Assembly: GCA_028821575.1 (NCBI GenBank)
Contig: JAPPFW010000098.1
Span: forward strand, 1 to 54,949
Length of the DNA stretch: 54,949 nucleotides
Direction of reading: 5' to 3'
From: a bacterium
GTDB lineage: Bacteria; Actinomycetota; Acidimicrobiia; Spongiisociales; Spongiisociaceae
Under the pieces are notes generated by a model. It had not been told where the DNA came from. It saw nothing but the letters and a program-made list of their open reading frames with translations, and made no database searches. Positions 8,550-16,944 of this stretch are shown here, in pieces (the first letter of the stretch is position 1; every line of letters begins with the position of its first letter). The translations under genes were made by a program, and so were the position numbers.

Positions 8550-10171
8550 CAGGCGTCTTCCTGCGGGCCCGTGCGCCGGACCAGCCGGGCTCGGATGAAG
8601 TCGAGGGCCGCCAGGCGGGTGTCGAGATTGGCGGTGACCTCGTCAGCGACCTCGGCGCTCACCAAGCCACGGCGGACCGCGTCCGCCAACCCGGCCCTCT
8701 CCGCCCTGAGCAGATCGGCCCGTACCCGCAGCAACATTGCCGTCTCCAACTCAGGATGGTCCCGCAGGTGGATTCGCATGGATGAGCGGCCTTCGTCCAA
8801 CTCGTCCCGGTAGAGATCGTCGAGTGTTTGCCAGATGTAGGGCTGGAGAGCCTCTTCGTCGTGCAGGCGCCCGAGTTCCTTCCGACCCGCCCAGGCAGCG
8901 AAGAGCCGGGCCTGGCGCCTCTGGTGCTCGAGGGCCGCGGCGGGCGGACGGGAGATGCCGACCCGGTCCAGCACCCACTTGATCGTGGTGCCCTGCACGA
9001 GGAGCGTAAACAGGACCACCCCGAAGGTCATTACCTGGAGCACCTCCGCAGTCCGGGCGTCGAACGCGAACGGGAGGGTCAGGGCCAGCGCCAGGCTCAC
9101 CGCGCCCCGCAGACCTCCCCAGTAGACCGCATGCTGGAAGCTACGGGGGAGGTAGCGGGTGGTCGAGATCCGGTTCTGGACGAGCGAGGTCCCGTAGACG
9201 ATCACGGCCCTGGCCACCAGGATGGTCACCACCGCCACCAGGATGGCCGGCACGTGATGGGACATCTGGGCTATGTCGATGCGCAAGCCGATCAGCAGGA
9301 ACACGAACGCGTTGACGACGAACGACAGCAACTCCCAGAAGTTCTCCAGGCTCAGGCGAGTGGTGGGAGACGTATTCTCCAAGCCCACCTCGCCGACGAT
9401 GATCCCCGCGGCCACCACCGCGAGGATCCCGCTGATGTGCAGTTTCTCGGCCACCACGTAGGAGCCGAAGGCGAGGGCCAGGGTTATGGCAGTCTCAAGC
9501 AGGTGATCGTCCAGGTGCTTGAGCAGCACCCTGGACACCAGGTAACCGAGCACGGCGCCGACCGCCAGACCACCCACGGAAACCTTGAGGAACTCGCCCA
9601 CGGCGCCTCCGACCGTGAACCCGGCGCTGCCCGCGGCCGCAAGGCCGAAGATCACGATGGCGGCGCCGTCGTTGAACAGGCTCTCGCCCTCCACCAGCGT
9701 GGTCAGCCGCTTGTCGACACCCAATGAGCGGAACCGGGCGATGACCGCCACGGGATCGGTCGCCGAGACGAGGGCCCCGAAGGCGAGGGCGGCAGGCCAG
9801 GGCACCTCCACGAAGGGTCGGATGAGCACCCCGACGAGGAAGGTTCCGATCAGGGTGCCGCCGATCGCCAGGGTGAGGATCGCCACCAGGTCGGTCTTGA
9901 GACGGTGCCAGGGGAGGTGCATGGTGGCCTCGAAGACCAGCGGCGGGACGAGGACTCCCAGAATGAGTTCCTTCGAGAGGTTTATGTCGAAGGCGGTGGT
10001 GAACGAGAGGGCAAGGCCGACCAGGACCAGGGCCACCGTGAAGGGAACCTTGATCCGCGACACGAGTATCGCCACCGCGGCCGCGATGGCGAGCAGCCCG
10101 ACCAGGGTCACCTCGGTCGAGAGGATGGCCAGGTCGGCGGATTCGGAAGCTGCTATAGACACGTCACCCAT
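8549..10171 (-). CDS. CPA1-type Na+(K+)/H+ antiporter
   Basis: 540 residues with about twelve membrane helices over the first 420. Family marks are FGALVSATDPVAVIA with the ion-binding Asp in the broken helix, LVEGESLFNDGAAIV, and WGGLRGAVSLALAL. The last 130 residues are cytosolic and helical (from RRQARLFAAWAGRKEL), as in NhaP-type carriers, and may regulate ion flux. The frame is open 113 codons upstream, but that part is a shadow of the methyltransferase gene. ATG 10171 directly precedes the first hydrophobic segment. It exchanges protons for monovalent cations across the membrane; the ion preference cannot be told. Confidence 0.9.
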   Translation of the reverse strand: MGDVSIAASESADLAILSTEVTLVGLLAIAAAVAILVSRIKVPFTVALVLVGLALSFTTAFDINLSKELILGVLVPPLVFEATMHLPWHRLKTDLVAILTLAIGGTLIGTFLVGVLIRPFVEVPWPAALAFGALVSATDPVAVIARFRSLGVDKRLTTLVEGESLFNDGAAIVIFGLAAAGSAGFTVGGAVGEFLKVSVGGLAVGAVLGYLVSRVLLKHLDDHLLETAITLALAFGSYVVAEKLHISGILAVVAAGIIVGEVGLENTSPTTRLSLENFWELLSFVVNAFVFLLIGLRIDIAQMSHHVPAILVAVVTILVARAVIVYGTSLVQNRISTTRYLPRSFQHAVYWGGLRGAVSLALALTLPFAFDARTAEVLQVMTFGVVLFTLLVQGTTIKWVLDRVGISRPPAAALEHQRRQARLFAAWAGRKELGRLHDEEALQPYIWQTLDDLYRDELDEGRSSMRIHLRDHPELETAMLLRVRADLLRAERAGLADAVRRGLVSAEVADEVTANLDTRLAALDFIRARLVRRTGPQEDA

Positions 10172-10226
10172 CCCTATGAATGTACCAACAAGAGGGAACG
10201 CGGCGAAGGGGTTCAGCAAGGACCGG

Positions 10227-10868
10227 TCAGAGGATCCGGAAGCACCAGGTCTCGACCAGGACGTGGGATTCGACCTTCTCCATGGCCACATAGGGTTCGG
10301 TCCGTTCCAGCAACTCCCATGCCCCGCCTGCCACCAGTTCGTCGATGACGGCACGGAACCCGTGCGAGTCGATGATGTCCGGGCGGATTCCAACCACCAC
10401 GTGCCCACCCGGGCGGGTGACCCTGACCAACTCGCGCAGGCCGGAGGCCGGAGCGTGGCCCTCCGTGAAGGTCCCGGCGGAGACAACCGCGTCGAAACTG
10501 TTGGACTCAAACCCCAACGGCTCCCCGAGCGTCATGTGATGAAGTTCCCCGTACAGTCCCTTGCGGGCCGACTCCTGCAGCATTGCGGACGAGTTGTCCA
10601 GCCCCACCAGATCGGTGAAACCACGATCAGCCAGGCGCGCACCCACCAGGCCCGTGCCGACTCCGGCGTCGAGCACATGTGCCGGCGCCGTGACCCACCG
10701 GGTGAAGTGGGCGGCGATGGCATCCGGGAGTCGGTAACCGTAGGTGTCGAGCAGATCGCGTTCGTAGTGAGGTGCCCACTCGTCGTAGCGATCGCGGCTC
10801 TGGCCGGCCGATGCCGCTCCGTACACCCACTTGACGCGCTGCTCGGCTGCGCGTGAATCGCTACCCAT
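10227..10868 (-). CDS. Class I SAM-dependent methyltransferase
   Basis: 213 residues. The SAM site is HVLDAGVGTGLVGARL (motif I, about 65-80), followed by LVGLDNSSAMLQESARKG (motif II acidic residue), FDAVVSAGTFTEGH and VTRPGGHVVVGI (motif IV/V). The N-terminus (YDEWAPHYERDLLDTYGYR) is typical of the Williams-Beuren-region 27-like group. Substrate unknown. It starts at ATG 10868, upstream of and in the same direction as the antiporter gene, with about 55 bases between. Confidence 0.85.
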   Translation of the reverse strand: MGSDSRAAEQRVKWVYGAASAGQSRDRYDEWAPHYERDLLDTYGYRLPDAIAAHFTRWVTAPAHVLDAGVGTGLVGARLADRGFTDLVGLDNSSAMLQESARKGLYGELHHMTLGEPLGFESNSFDAVVSAGTFTEGHAPASGLRELVRVTRPGGHVVVGIRPDIIDSHGFRAVIDELVAGGAWELLERTEPYVAMEKVESHVLVETWCFRIL

Positions 10869-11016
10869 ACACCTGAATATATCGGTTGTACCCAGCCCCT
10901 ACCCGCCGGATCAGGTAACGACCGGCAGTCCCATCCGGTCAGAATGAGGGGACGGCGCGACCTGATGCCGTTCCGGCCGGGCCAGGCAAGCGAAACCAAG
11001 GGCAGGGAGCGAGCAT

Positions 11017-11511
11017 ATGGATACCAACTCGATCATCAGCGTGAGCGGCGTGGTGGCTCTTCTAGTGGCCTATGCAGCAGTACGTGACTCCGAGGGAGGC
11101 TGGACAGGAAGGGTTGGCCCGATGCGCTGGTCGCTATCGGTGAGTTGGTCATCTAGCATCGCGGTCCTCTTGGCCCTGGCGTTGACGTTACTCGGCGACC
11201 CGCGCGGGGTATTCGGCCTCGGTCTGTTGATGGTGCTCACTCCTCTGATCTTCAGGGGCATGGGTACGTCCGAGGGCGCTCCGAAGGTGGTCTTCTTCAT
11301 CGTGTCGGGTGTCATGACGTGGGCGACGTTCGCCATCCTGTACCTGGCCGCCGTCAGCGTTCCCGCCCTGACCGGGTCGCTTCCGCTGCTGGCGAGGATC
11401 GTTATCGACGCCGCCCTGGTGCTGGCCATGGTGGGGGCCGTGATGCATTCGGCCCGAACACTCGCGGCCGCTGCGTCAGGTGACGGAGCCGAGGTGTGGA
11501 ACCTGCCCTGA
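11017..11511 (+). CDS. Hypothetical membrane protein
   Basis: 164 residues with five hydrophobic segments: SIISVSGVVALLVAYAAV, a segment near 45-65 (SSSIAVLLALALTLLG), GLGLLMVLTPLIF, VVFFIVSGVMTWATFAILYL, and IDAALVLAMVGAVM. No family is recognised and there are no catalytic motifs. A ribosome site GGCAGGGAGCG lies about eight bases before ATG 11017. It stands alone between leftward genes. Confidence 0.6.
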   Translation: MDTNSIISVSGVVALLVAYAAVRDSEGGWTGRVGPMRWSLSVSWSSSIAVLLALALTLLGDPRGVFGLGLLMVLTPLIFRGMGTSEGAPKVVFFIVSGVMTWATFAILYLAAVSVPALTGSLPLLARIVIDAALVLAMVGAVMHSARTLAAAASGDGAEVWNLP

Positions 11512-11519
11512 ACCGGGTG

Positions 11520-11795
11520 TCAGCCCTCGAAGGGTGATGCGCCGGTTCCCAGGACGGCCATCCGGCGCCGGCGGCCCTCCACAGGACCGGGAACGAGGAG
11601 AGCCGAAGCGCGGAAGGAACCCGGGACCTCGAGATCGACCGGCATCGCCTTGCCGTCCAGGGCTCCGCCGGTCCAGACGACCAGCGTCCCTCCCCAGCGG
11701 TGACCGGGATGATCGATGTCACCGAGTGCGGCCTCGGCCACATCGAGGATGTTCTCGTTCGCATCCCTGACGCGGACGTAGCCCTGGTAGCCCAT
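11520..11795 (-). CDS. Small hypothetical protein
   Basis: 91 residues, rich in beta-forming and Gly residues (YQGYVRVRDANENILDV, GGTLVVWTGGALDGKAMPVD, RRRRMAVLGTGASPFEG). The pattern looks like a compact beta-barrel of unknown role. There is no signal peptide or membrane segment. Codon pattern and lack of disorder favour a real gene. It lies about 85 bases downstream of the S51-like gene on the same strand and could be its operon partner. Confidence 0.5.
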   Translation of the reverse strand: MGYQGYVRVRDANENILDVAEAALGDIDHPGHRWGGTLVVWTGGALDGKAMPVDLEVPGSFRASALLVPGPVEGRRRRMAVLGTGASPFEG

Positions 11796-11880
11796 CGGAT
11801 TCCTCGCTGTGCAGCGGCGGCTTCCAATAGTACCCGGCCGGAGCCCCGCTGCAGACCACCGCTCCCCGCCAGGACGGTTC

Positions 11881-13035
11881 TCATGCCTCCATGTGCCAGG
11901 TGGTTCCCGACCGCGTGTCCCGCAGCGCCACCCCCAACGACGACAAGCCGTCGCGTATCCGGTCGGCTTCCTCCCAGAGCCGTCTGTCCCGCAACTTGGT
12001 TCTCGCCTCTACCAGCAGGCTGACGTAGTCCCCTACCCACTCCGCAGGAGTGACGAGCCCGGAGACCGCCAACTCGGAGACCTCCAGGATCATCGTCCTC
12101 AGAGCCTCTCGAGCTTCCGGCGACCCACCAGCCGCTTCGGTCTCGGCGGAGAGCAGAACTCCGGCGATCGACTCCTCGGATCGCTCCGCCAAGGCCTCGG
12201 CAAGATCGGGAGGGCTCCCGTCCTCACCGACGGGGGGCAGAGCGGGACTGGCCCCCAACAGCTCTGCGACCCGCTTCAACCCCATCCTGTCTCCCGCTTC
12301 TACGAACGTGTCAAGCGCGCCACTGAGAGTGACTCCCCCGACTCCCATCACGCTCAACTCCTCCTTACCGAAGTCGATCACCGCCGCGGTGTGCTCATCC
12401 ACCCCGATGATCCCCAGCCCTTCGGGAAGCATGGAACGCAGCGCGCGTAAGCGGCGCCGGCCCATGTAGCAACGCGAGGTGTCGAACCCTTGGCCTTCGG
12501 CGTTGTTCCAATGAGGGATGACAACGGCCTCGAGACCGAGGTGGGAGGTGAGATCCATCCCGTCCAACCAGCCCGGATCGGCGCCGGACTTGTATATCTC
12601 GTATACCGGCAGGGTCTTGACACCGGCGGTGAGGGCGGCCGCTGAAGCCAGCGTTACCGTGGCGCCTCGCGCGAGGAGGTCTCGCAGCACGCCTACCAGC
12701 CCGGTCTCCCTCCACACCCCGAGGGCGTAACTGGGCGATCCCGGCCCGGCAAACACGTAACGGGCCCGGCGGACCGCCGCCAGCATCCTCTCGCAGCTCA
12801 CGTCTCCATCTCGAACGGATCGGTAGGAAGCCACCGACGACTCGACCGACAGGCTGGTACGGAAGAAGCGGGTCAGTTTCTCGGAGAGCAGCGGGGCGTT
12901 CTCCTGGAATCCGTACGGCGTGTCGAGTACCACCACCTCTCGGGCTCCGGACGCCTCGACCCCCAGGCGGTGCGCTGCTACCAGACGAGCGGCCATCTCC
13001 CCGGATCCCATGAGGATCAACCGTCCGGCACTCAT
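11881..13035 (-). CDS. Peptidase S51-like domain fused to a cysteinyl-tRNA synthetase-like C-terminal domain
   Basis: 384 residues in two parts. Residues 1 to about 245 resemble the S51 / class I glutamine-amidotransferase-like fold: LILMGSGEM at the start, RYVFAGPGSPSYAL, a nucleophile-elbow-like TLASAAALTAG (Ser kept, usual GxSAGA weakened), IPHWNNAEG with a His, and GIIGVDEHTAAVIDF as in cyanophycinases. The last 60 residues (ARTKLRDRRLWEEADRIRD, then LGVALRDTRSGTTWHM) match the end of cysteinyl-tRNA synthetase, where the helical tail carries ADxIRDxLxxxGxxLxDTxxGTxW. No tRNA synthetase catalytic domain is present. The reaction is unknown; a link to cysteine, mycothiol or tRNA is only suggested by the tail. 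Confidence 0.75.
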   Translation of the reverse strand: MSAGRLILMGSGEMAARLVAAHRLGVEASGAREVVVLDTPYGFQENAPLLSEKLTRFFRTSLSVESSVASYRSVRDGDVSCERMLAAVRRARYVFAGPGSPSYALGVWRETGLVGVLRDLLARGATVTLASAAALTAGVKTLPVYEIYKSGADPGWLDGMDLTSHLGLEAVVIPHWNNAEGQGFDTSRCYMGRRRLRALRSMLPEGLGIIGVDEHTAAVIDFGKEELSVMGVGGVTLSGALDTFVEAGDRMGLKRVAELLGASPALPPVGEDGSPPDLAEALAERSEESIAGVLLSAETEAAGGSPEAREALRTMILEVSELAVSGLVTPAEWVGDYVSLLVEARTKLRDRRLWEEADRIRDGLSSLGVALRDTRSGTTWHMEA

Positions 13036-13074
13036 CCTGCGGACCGCCTCCCGCCCCTGTCCGACCCGCCCGGA

Positions 13075-13920
13075 TCAGGCGTCGATCAAGGGTTGGTACT
13101 CGTCCAGCAGGGGCACGATGACCTCCGCGGGGGCATGGGGTAGCCCGATCATCACCCGCGAGACCCCGAGCTCTTCCCACTCCTTCCACTTGTCGCGGTC
13201 GGGTGGCGCCATGTAGACCCCGATCTCCACCTCGGCCGGGTCCCTCCCTGCCCGTTCGAGGAAGCCGTGCAGGGTTGCGATGCCCTCGGCCAGGTTGGGA
13301 GGACGTACCGGCAGCCAGGCGTCGCAGAACTCGGCTATGGCGGCGAAGGCCTTGGGGCCTCCCATGCTCCCCATCACGATCGGCGGATGGGGCTTCTGCA
13401 CCGGCTTGGGCCAGGCCCAACTCTCCTCCAGGTGGACCATCTCCCCCTCGTACGAAGCCCTCTCCTGGGTCCAGAGCGCCTTCATCAGACCGATCTTCTC
13501 GGCCACCAGCTGGTAGCGCTTCCGGTAGTCGACCCCGTGGCTGGCCATCTCCTCGCGGTTCCAGCCGTACCCGATCCCGAACTCGAACCGTCCATCGGAG
13601 ATGACGTCCAAGGAAGCGACCTTCTTGGCCAGCCAGATTGGGTCGTGCTGGGCCACCAGGGTGATACCAGTGCCCAGCTTGAGGCGCTCGGTGGTGGCCG
13701 CCACCGCCGACAACGCAACAAAGCAGTCGTGCGTCCTCCAGTACTCCTCGGGAAGCGGAGGCGCGTTCTTCCTGTTGGCCCAGGGCGTCCTGCGGCTGGT
13801 CGGGATATGGCTGTGCTCCGCCACCCACAGTGACTCGAACCCCCGCGCCTCGAGTTCTCGACCGAGGTGAACCGGCTGGATGGACTTGTCGGTTAGGAAA
13901 ATGCTGACACCAACCCGCAT
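13075..13920 (-). CDS. LLM-class F420-dependent oxidoreductase
   Basis: 281 residues of the luciferase-like monooxygenase TIM-barrel family, whose actinobacterial members mostly use coenzyme F420. Marks are SLWVAEHSHIP near the N-terminus, RLKLGTGITLVAQHDP, KKVASLDVISDGRFEFGIGYGWN (the family core), KALWTQERASYEGE, and PPIVMGSMGGPKAF. Flavin or F420 cannot be told apart by eye; F420 is inferred from the lineage and the TIGR-type subgroup pattern. Substrate unknown. ATG at 13920; the S51-like gene follows on the same strand 40 bases later, so the two may be co-transcribed. Confidence 0.85.
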   Translation of the reverse strand: MRVGVSIFLTDKSIQPVHLGRELEARGFESLWVAEHSHIPTSRRTPWANRKNAPPLPEEYWRTHDCFVALSAVAATTERLKLGTGITLVAQHDPIWLAKKVASLDVISDGRFEFGIGYGWNREEMASHGVDYRKRYQLVAEKIGLMKALWTQERASYEGEMVHLEESWAWPKPVQKPHPPIVMGSMGGPKAFAAIAEFCDAWLPVRPPNLAEGIATLHGFLERAGRDPAEVEIGVYMAPPDRDKWKEWEELGVSRVMIGLPHAPAEVIVPLLDEYQPLIDA

Positions 13921-14048
13921 CTCGGGACTGCCTCCGCTTCGTCGTCGGTACGAGCCAAGGCTAACCCGGACCGGGAAGGACCCCGACTCCGGGAACAGAT
14001 CCCTCGTAATAGTGTTGTGCCAGGTAGTTGAGAGAGAAGAGAATCGAG

Positions 14049-14690
14049 ATGTTTGGACGCACTACCAAGAACATGCTTCCGTCGGAGGAGCGCGCGTTGC
14101 CCGGCAGGGCTACCACCGTCCTCGACCCGGAGCCTCACCTCGTCCACGGCCGGCCCATCACTCCCCCGTTCCCCGAGAACATGGAGGTCGCCTACTTCGG
14201 TATGGGCTGCTTCTGGGGCGTGGAGCGGATCTACTGGCAGATCCCGGGTGTGTACACCACCGCGGCCGGGTATCAGGGGGGATTCACGCCCAACCCGACC
14301 TACCACGAGGTCTGCAGCGGACACACGGGACACACGGAGGCCGTCCTCGTCGTCTATGACCCGGACGTGGTTCCGTACGGGATGCTGCTGAAGAGGTTCT
14401 GGGAGGAGCACGACCCGACCCAGGGCATGCGGCAGGGCAACGACCGTGGCACCCAGTACCGCTCGGCCATCTATTGGACCACCGAGACCCAGCGGAAGCT
14501 GGCCGAGTCCAGCAAGGACTCCTACGAGCAGGGCTTGGCGGCGGTCGGCAAGGGCCCGGTGACCACCGAGATCCGCGAGGCGCCCGACTTCTACTACGCC
14601 GAGGACTACCACCAGCAGTACCTGGCCAAGAACCCGTACGGCTACTGCGGGCTGCGCGGCACCGGGGTGTCGTGCGAGGTCCCGGCCTAG
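14049..14690 (+). CDS. msrA: Peptide-methionine (S)-S-oxide reductase MsrA
   Basis: 213 residues. It reduces the S form of methionine sulfoxide in proteins, using thioredoxin. The catalytic motif is [10 protein letters not shown] (Cys about residue 57), with [39 protein letters not shown] and [12 protein letters not shown] following, all diagnostic. A Cys near the C-terminus ([15 protein letters not shown]) can act as resolving residue. About 45 extra N-terminal residues precede the core, as in many actinobacterial forms. ATG 14049 is preferred over TTG 14028 because GAGAGAAGAG lies just upstream. Confidence 0.95.
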   Translation: MFGRTTKNMLPSEERALPGRATTVLDPEPHLVHGRPITPPFPENMEVAYFGMGCFWGVERIYWQIPGVYTTAAGYQGGFTPNPTYHEVCSGHTGHTEAVLVVYDPDVVPYGMLLKRFWEEHDPTQGMRQGNDRGTQYRSAIYWTTETQRKLAESSKDSYEQGLAAVGKGPVTTEIREAPDFYYAEDYHQQYLAKNPYGYCGLRGTGVSCEVPA

Positions 14691-14701
14691 TAGCGGACCG
14701 G

Positions 14702-15175
14702 ATGCATCCCGACCTGGCCCCTCTGGCCTTCCTGATCGGTTCGTGGACGGGCCGGGGCAAGGGGCGCTACCCCACCATCGAACCCTTCGAGTACTTCGAG
14801 GAGGCCACCTACACCCCCGGCCCCGGCAAGCCGTTCATCGCCTACAGCCAGCGCACCCGCCGGGCCGGGGGCGGGGGCGAGCCGCTTCACTCCGAGGCGG
14901 GATACATCCGTCCCGCAGGACCCGGGAAGGCGGAGTTGGTAATAGCCCAGCCCACCGGGATCGTCGAGGTCCACACGGGGGAAGTGCAGGATGGTCGCGT
15001 CGACTTCCGGACCAGCCTCGTGGGGCTCTCGAAGACCGCCGTCGAGGTCGCCGAGGCGAGAAGGAGGCTCGAAGTGGAAGGCGGGACAATGCACTACCGG
15101 CTCTGGATGGCGGCCGTAGGCCAACCCATACAGGTCCACTTGGAAGCCGAACTGGCCCGCGTGTCCGGACATTGA
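14702..15175 (+). CDS. Nitrobindin-like heme-binding beta-barrel protein
   Basis: 157 residues of the nitrobindin / FABP-like family (ferric heme barrel with peroxynitrite isomerase activity in studied members). The start HPDLAPLAFLIGSWTGRGKG carries the GxWxGxG signature, then PFEYFEEATY. HSEAGYIRP and VIAQPTGIVEVHTG follow, and the heme-ligand His is expected near the C-terminus (VHLEAELAR). It begins 12 bases after msrA and is probably co-transcribed with it, which makes a shared role in oxidative and nitrosative stress likely. Confidence 0.85.
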   Translation: MHPDLAPLAFLIGSWTGRGKGRYPTIEPFEYFEEATYTPGPGKPFIAYSQRTRRAGGGGEPLHSEAGYIRPAGPGKAELVIAQPTGIVEVHTGEVQDGRVDFRTSLVGLSKTAVEVAEARRRLEVEGGTMHYRLWMAAVGQPIQVHLEAELARVSGH

Positions 15176-15213
15176 GGCAGTACACTCAGGTCAGATCGAG
15201 ACCAGAGTGACCA

Positions 15214-15441
15214 GTGAGCGTACTCAGATTCGTCCGGCTGCTGTTCAATCCGCCCAGGCATGATTCCGTGCCCGACGAATCCCTGGAATCCCTTCTCAGA
15301 ACGGTCGACGACGCAATCCACGTGCGGGGCGGTCATGGTCCGTCGATCCCCGTAGCCGGCAACAGCAAGATCTACCGAATGATCGCCAGGGGCCACCAGA
15401 ACTACACCGCGTCGTTCAAGTCGATGAGGAAGCGATCGTGA
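15214..15441 (+). CDS. Small hypothetical protein, tandem copy 1
   Basis: 75 residues, start GTG 15214. It begins VLRFVRLLFNPPRHDSVP and has DESLESLLRTVDDA, then a basic C-terminus (YTASFKSMRKRS). The beginning resembles the next small gene (ILRNLRSMFFPKNDAEMVESLDALLDA): a short basic amphipathic start, then an acidic helix ending in LL. No family recognised. It follows the nitrobindin gene by 38 bases. Confidence 0.45.
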   Translation: MSVLRFVRLLFNPPRHDSVPDESLESLLRTVDDAIHVRGGHGPSIPVAGNSKIYRMIARGHQNYTASFKSMRKRS

Positions 15442-15504
15442 TCGACCGAGCAACTACCCGTCCCCATGCTCGCATGAGCTTTTAGCGCCACGAGGTGATC
15501 CGAC

Positions 15505-15759
15505 GTGATCTTGCGAAACCTTCGATCCATGTTCTTCCCCAAGAACGATGCCGAGATGGTCGAGTCCCTGGATGCACTGTTGGACGCTGACTACCTAGGG
15601 CACTACGCCGGACATCACTCCTCCCCCTTGCTGTTGGCGCTAATAAGGCGAAGGGCAGGACGAAGCAAGCGTGCGACCCGTATGGAAGCCGAGGGTCACA
15701 AGGTCGACCCTAGATCGTTCAACTACAAGAAACCCAAGCAGCTGTTCCCGCGGTGGTGA
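15505..15759 (+). CDS. Small hypothetical protein, tandem copy 2
   Basis: 84 residues, start GTG 15505. It has a basic amphipathic start (ILRNLRSMFFPKND), an acidic helix (MVESLDALLDADYL), a His-rich link (GHYAGHHSS) and a strongly basic end (RRRAGRSKRATRMEAEG). It is probably a diverged copy of the gene just upstream, given the shared LR..R..F......ESL..LL pattern. Unknown role; the basic end would suit binding to nucleic acid or membrane. Confidence 0.45.
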   Translation: MILRNLRSMFFPKNDAEMVESLDALLDADYLGHYAGHHSSPLLLALIRRRAGRSKRATRMEAEGHKVDPRSFNYKKPKQLFPRW

Positions 15760-15859
15760 TCCCGGGCCGGCTAGTGAGTCGGCCCCAGTTGCGCGATCCT
15801 GACGTTGGATGACGCCAGTCGGCGCGACTCGACTTACCTCCCCGCCTCTCACTGAGTTG

Positions 15860-16870
15860 TCAACGAACCAGGAAGCCTTCTCCGAACGGATCCTCAGGCT
15901 CTACGACGAACGAAGCGGTCCCGGTGTAGTAGGCGTGGCCGGCCACCTCGACAACCACCCCACGTAGCGAACCGACGGTCTCCTCGGCAACGACCACACC
16001 CGTCATGGTCGAGCCCACAACGCTCTCGAAGGTGCGCTGCTTTCCGATCATCACCTGGTTGCGGGCGTAGCGGAGGGCCATGCGGGCGGTGACACCGGAG
16101 CCCGTCGGACTCCGGTCGACCTGCGAGTCGGCGAAGACGCAGATGTTTGCCGATGTCCGGCCGTCCTCCACACCGTCGGTCAGGATCGAGCCGTACAGAT
16201 CCGCCAGGTCCTCGTGATGTGGATGCGTCAGAACCAACTCGCGCCGCACGGCCTCGGTCAGGGCTGAGGCAGCCGAGACAAGGTCCCGCGCCTTTGATGT
16301 GCGCACGTCGAGACCGAACTGCGATGCCCCTGCCACCGCGTAAAAGGCGCCCCCGTATCCGATGTCATATCTTACGAAACCATAACCTTCAACTTTTACT
16401 TTATAGTCGAGGGCTAAGGCGAAGGCTCCCACACTGTGGAAGCGGACCCTTCCGGCTACCCCTTCAATAACCTCCACGAACGCGGTGACCGGGCCGCAGG
16501 GACACTGGATCACCACCCTGGTTTCGGGCTCCACTCTCCCAACCAACCCGCGGTCCACCGCATACCGCCCCAGGGCGATCGTTGCGTGGCCGCACATGGT
16601 GGAATAACCCGCGTTGTGCATGAACAGCACGGCCAGGTCAGCCTCGGGCAGGTCGGGTTCCACCGGGATCACCCCGTACATGTCGAAGTGACCCCTGGGC
16701 TCGTGCATCAGCACCCGGCGGAGGTGATCCAGGTTCTCCCGCACGTACCGGCGCTTGTCGAGGATGGTGTTCCCCGGTATCGGCGGGTAGCCGGACTCGA
16801 CGATGCGGACCGGCTCTCCCCCCGTGTGCATCTCGGTGGTCGTTATCGCCGACCGGCGTTCTGCTCCCAC
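15860..16870 (-). CDS. Proline racemase family: trans-3-hydroxy-L-proline dehydratase-like
   Basis: 336 residues. Opening TTEMHTGGEPVRIV and MHNAGYSTMCGHATIALGR (first catalytic Cys kept) identify the proline racemase superfamily. At the second active-site position, where racemases and epimerases have a Cys (PCGTGTSA), this protein reads SPTGSGVTA, with Thr in place of Cys. That replacement is the known mark of trans-L-3-hydroxyproline dehydratases, which give delta-1-pyrroline-2-carboxylate. Start is GTG at 16870; ATG is not available nearby. It is a single gene, divergent from the cystathionine-family gene 74 bases away. Confidence 0.85.
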   Translation of the reverse strand: MGAERRSAITTTEMHTGGEPVRIVESGYPPIPGNTILDKRRYVRENLDHLRRVLMHEPRGHFDMYGVIPVEPDLPEADLAVLFMHNAGYSTMCGHATIALGRYAVDRGLVGRVEPETRVVIQCPCGPVTAFVEVIEGVAGRVRFHSVGAFALALDYKVKVEGYGFVRYDIGYGGAFYAVAGASQFGLDVRTSKARDLVSAASALTEAVRRELVLTHPHHEDLADLYGSILTDGVEDGRTSANICVFADSQVDRSPTGSGVTARMALRYARNQVMIGKQRTFESVVGSTMTGVVVAEETVGSLRGVVVEVAGHAYYTGTASFVVEPEDPFGEGFLVR

Positions 16871-16944
16871 GCTCGCCCAGTCTACCGAGGGGCTCTGGTA
16901 GTCACTCCGTCGCGGTAACCTGACGCCGCACGAATCGGAGGTTT

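Noticed and set aside
10172..10510. N-terminal extension of the antiporter
   Set aside because: The residues are a shadow of the methyltransferase gene; the first membrane helix follows ATG 10171.
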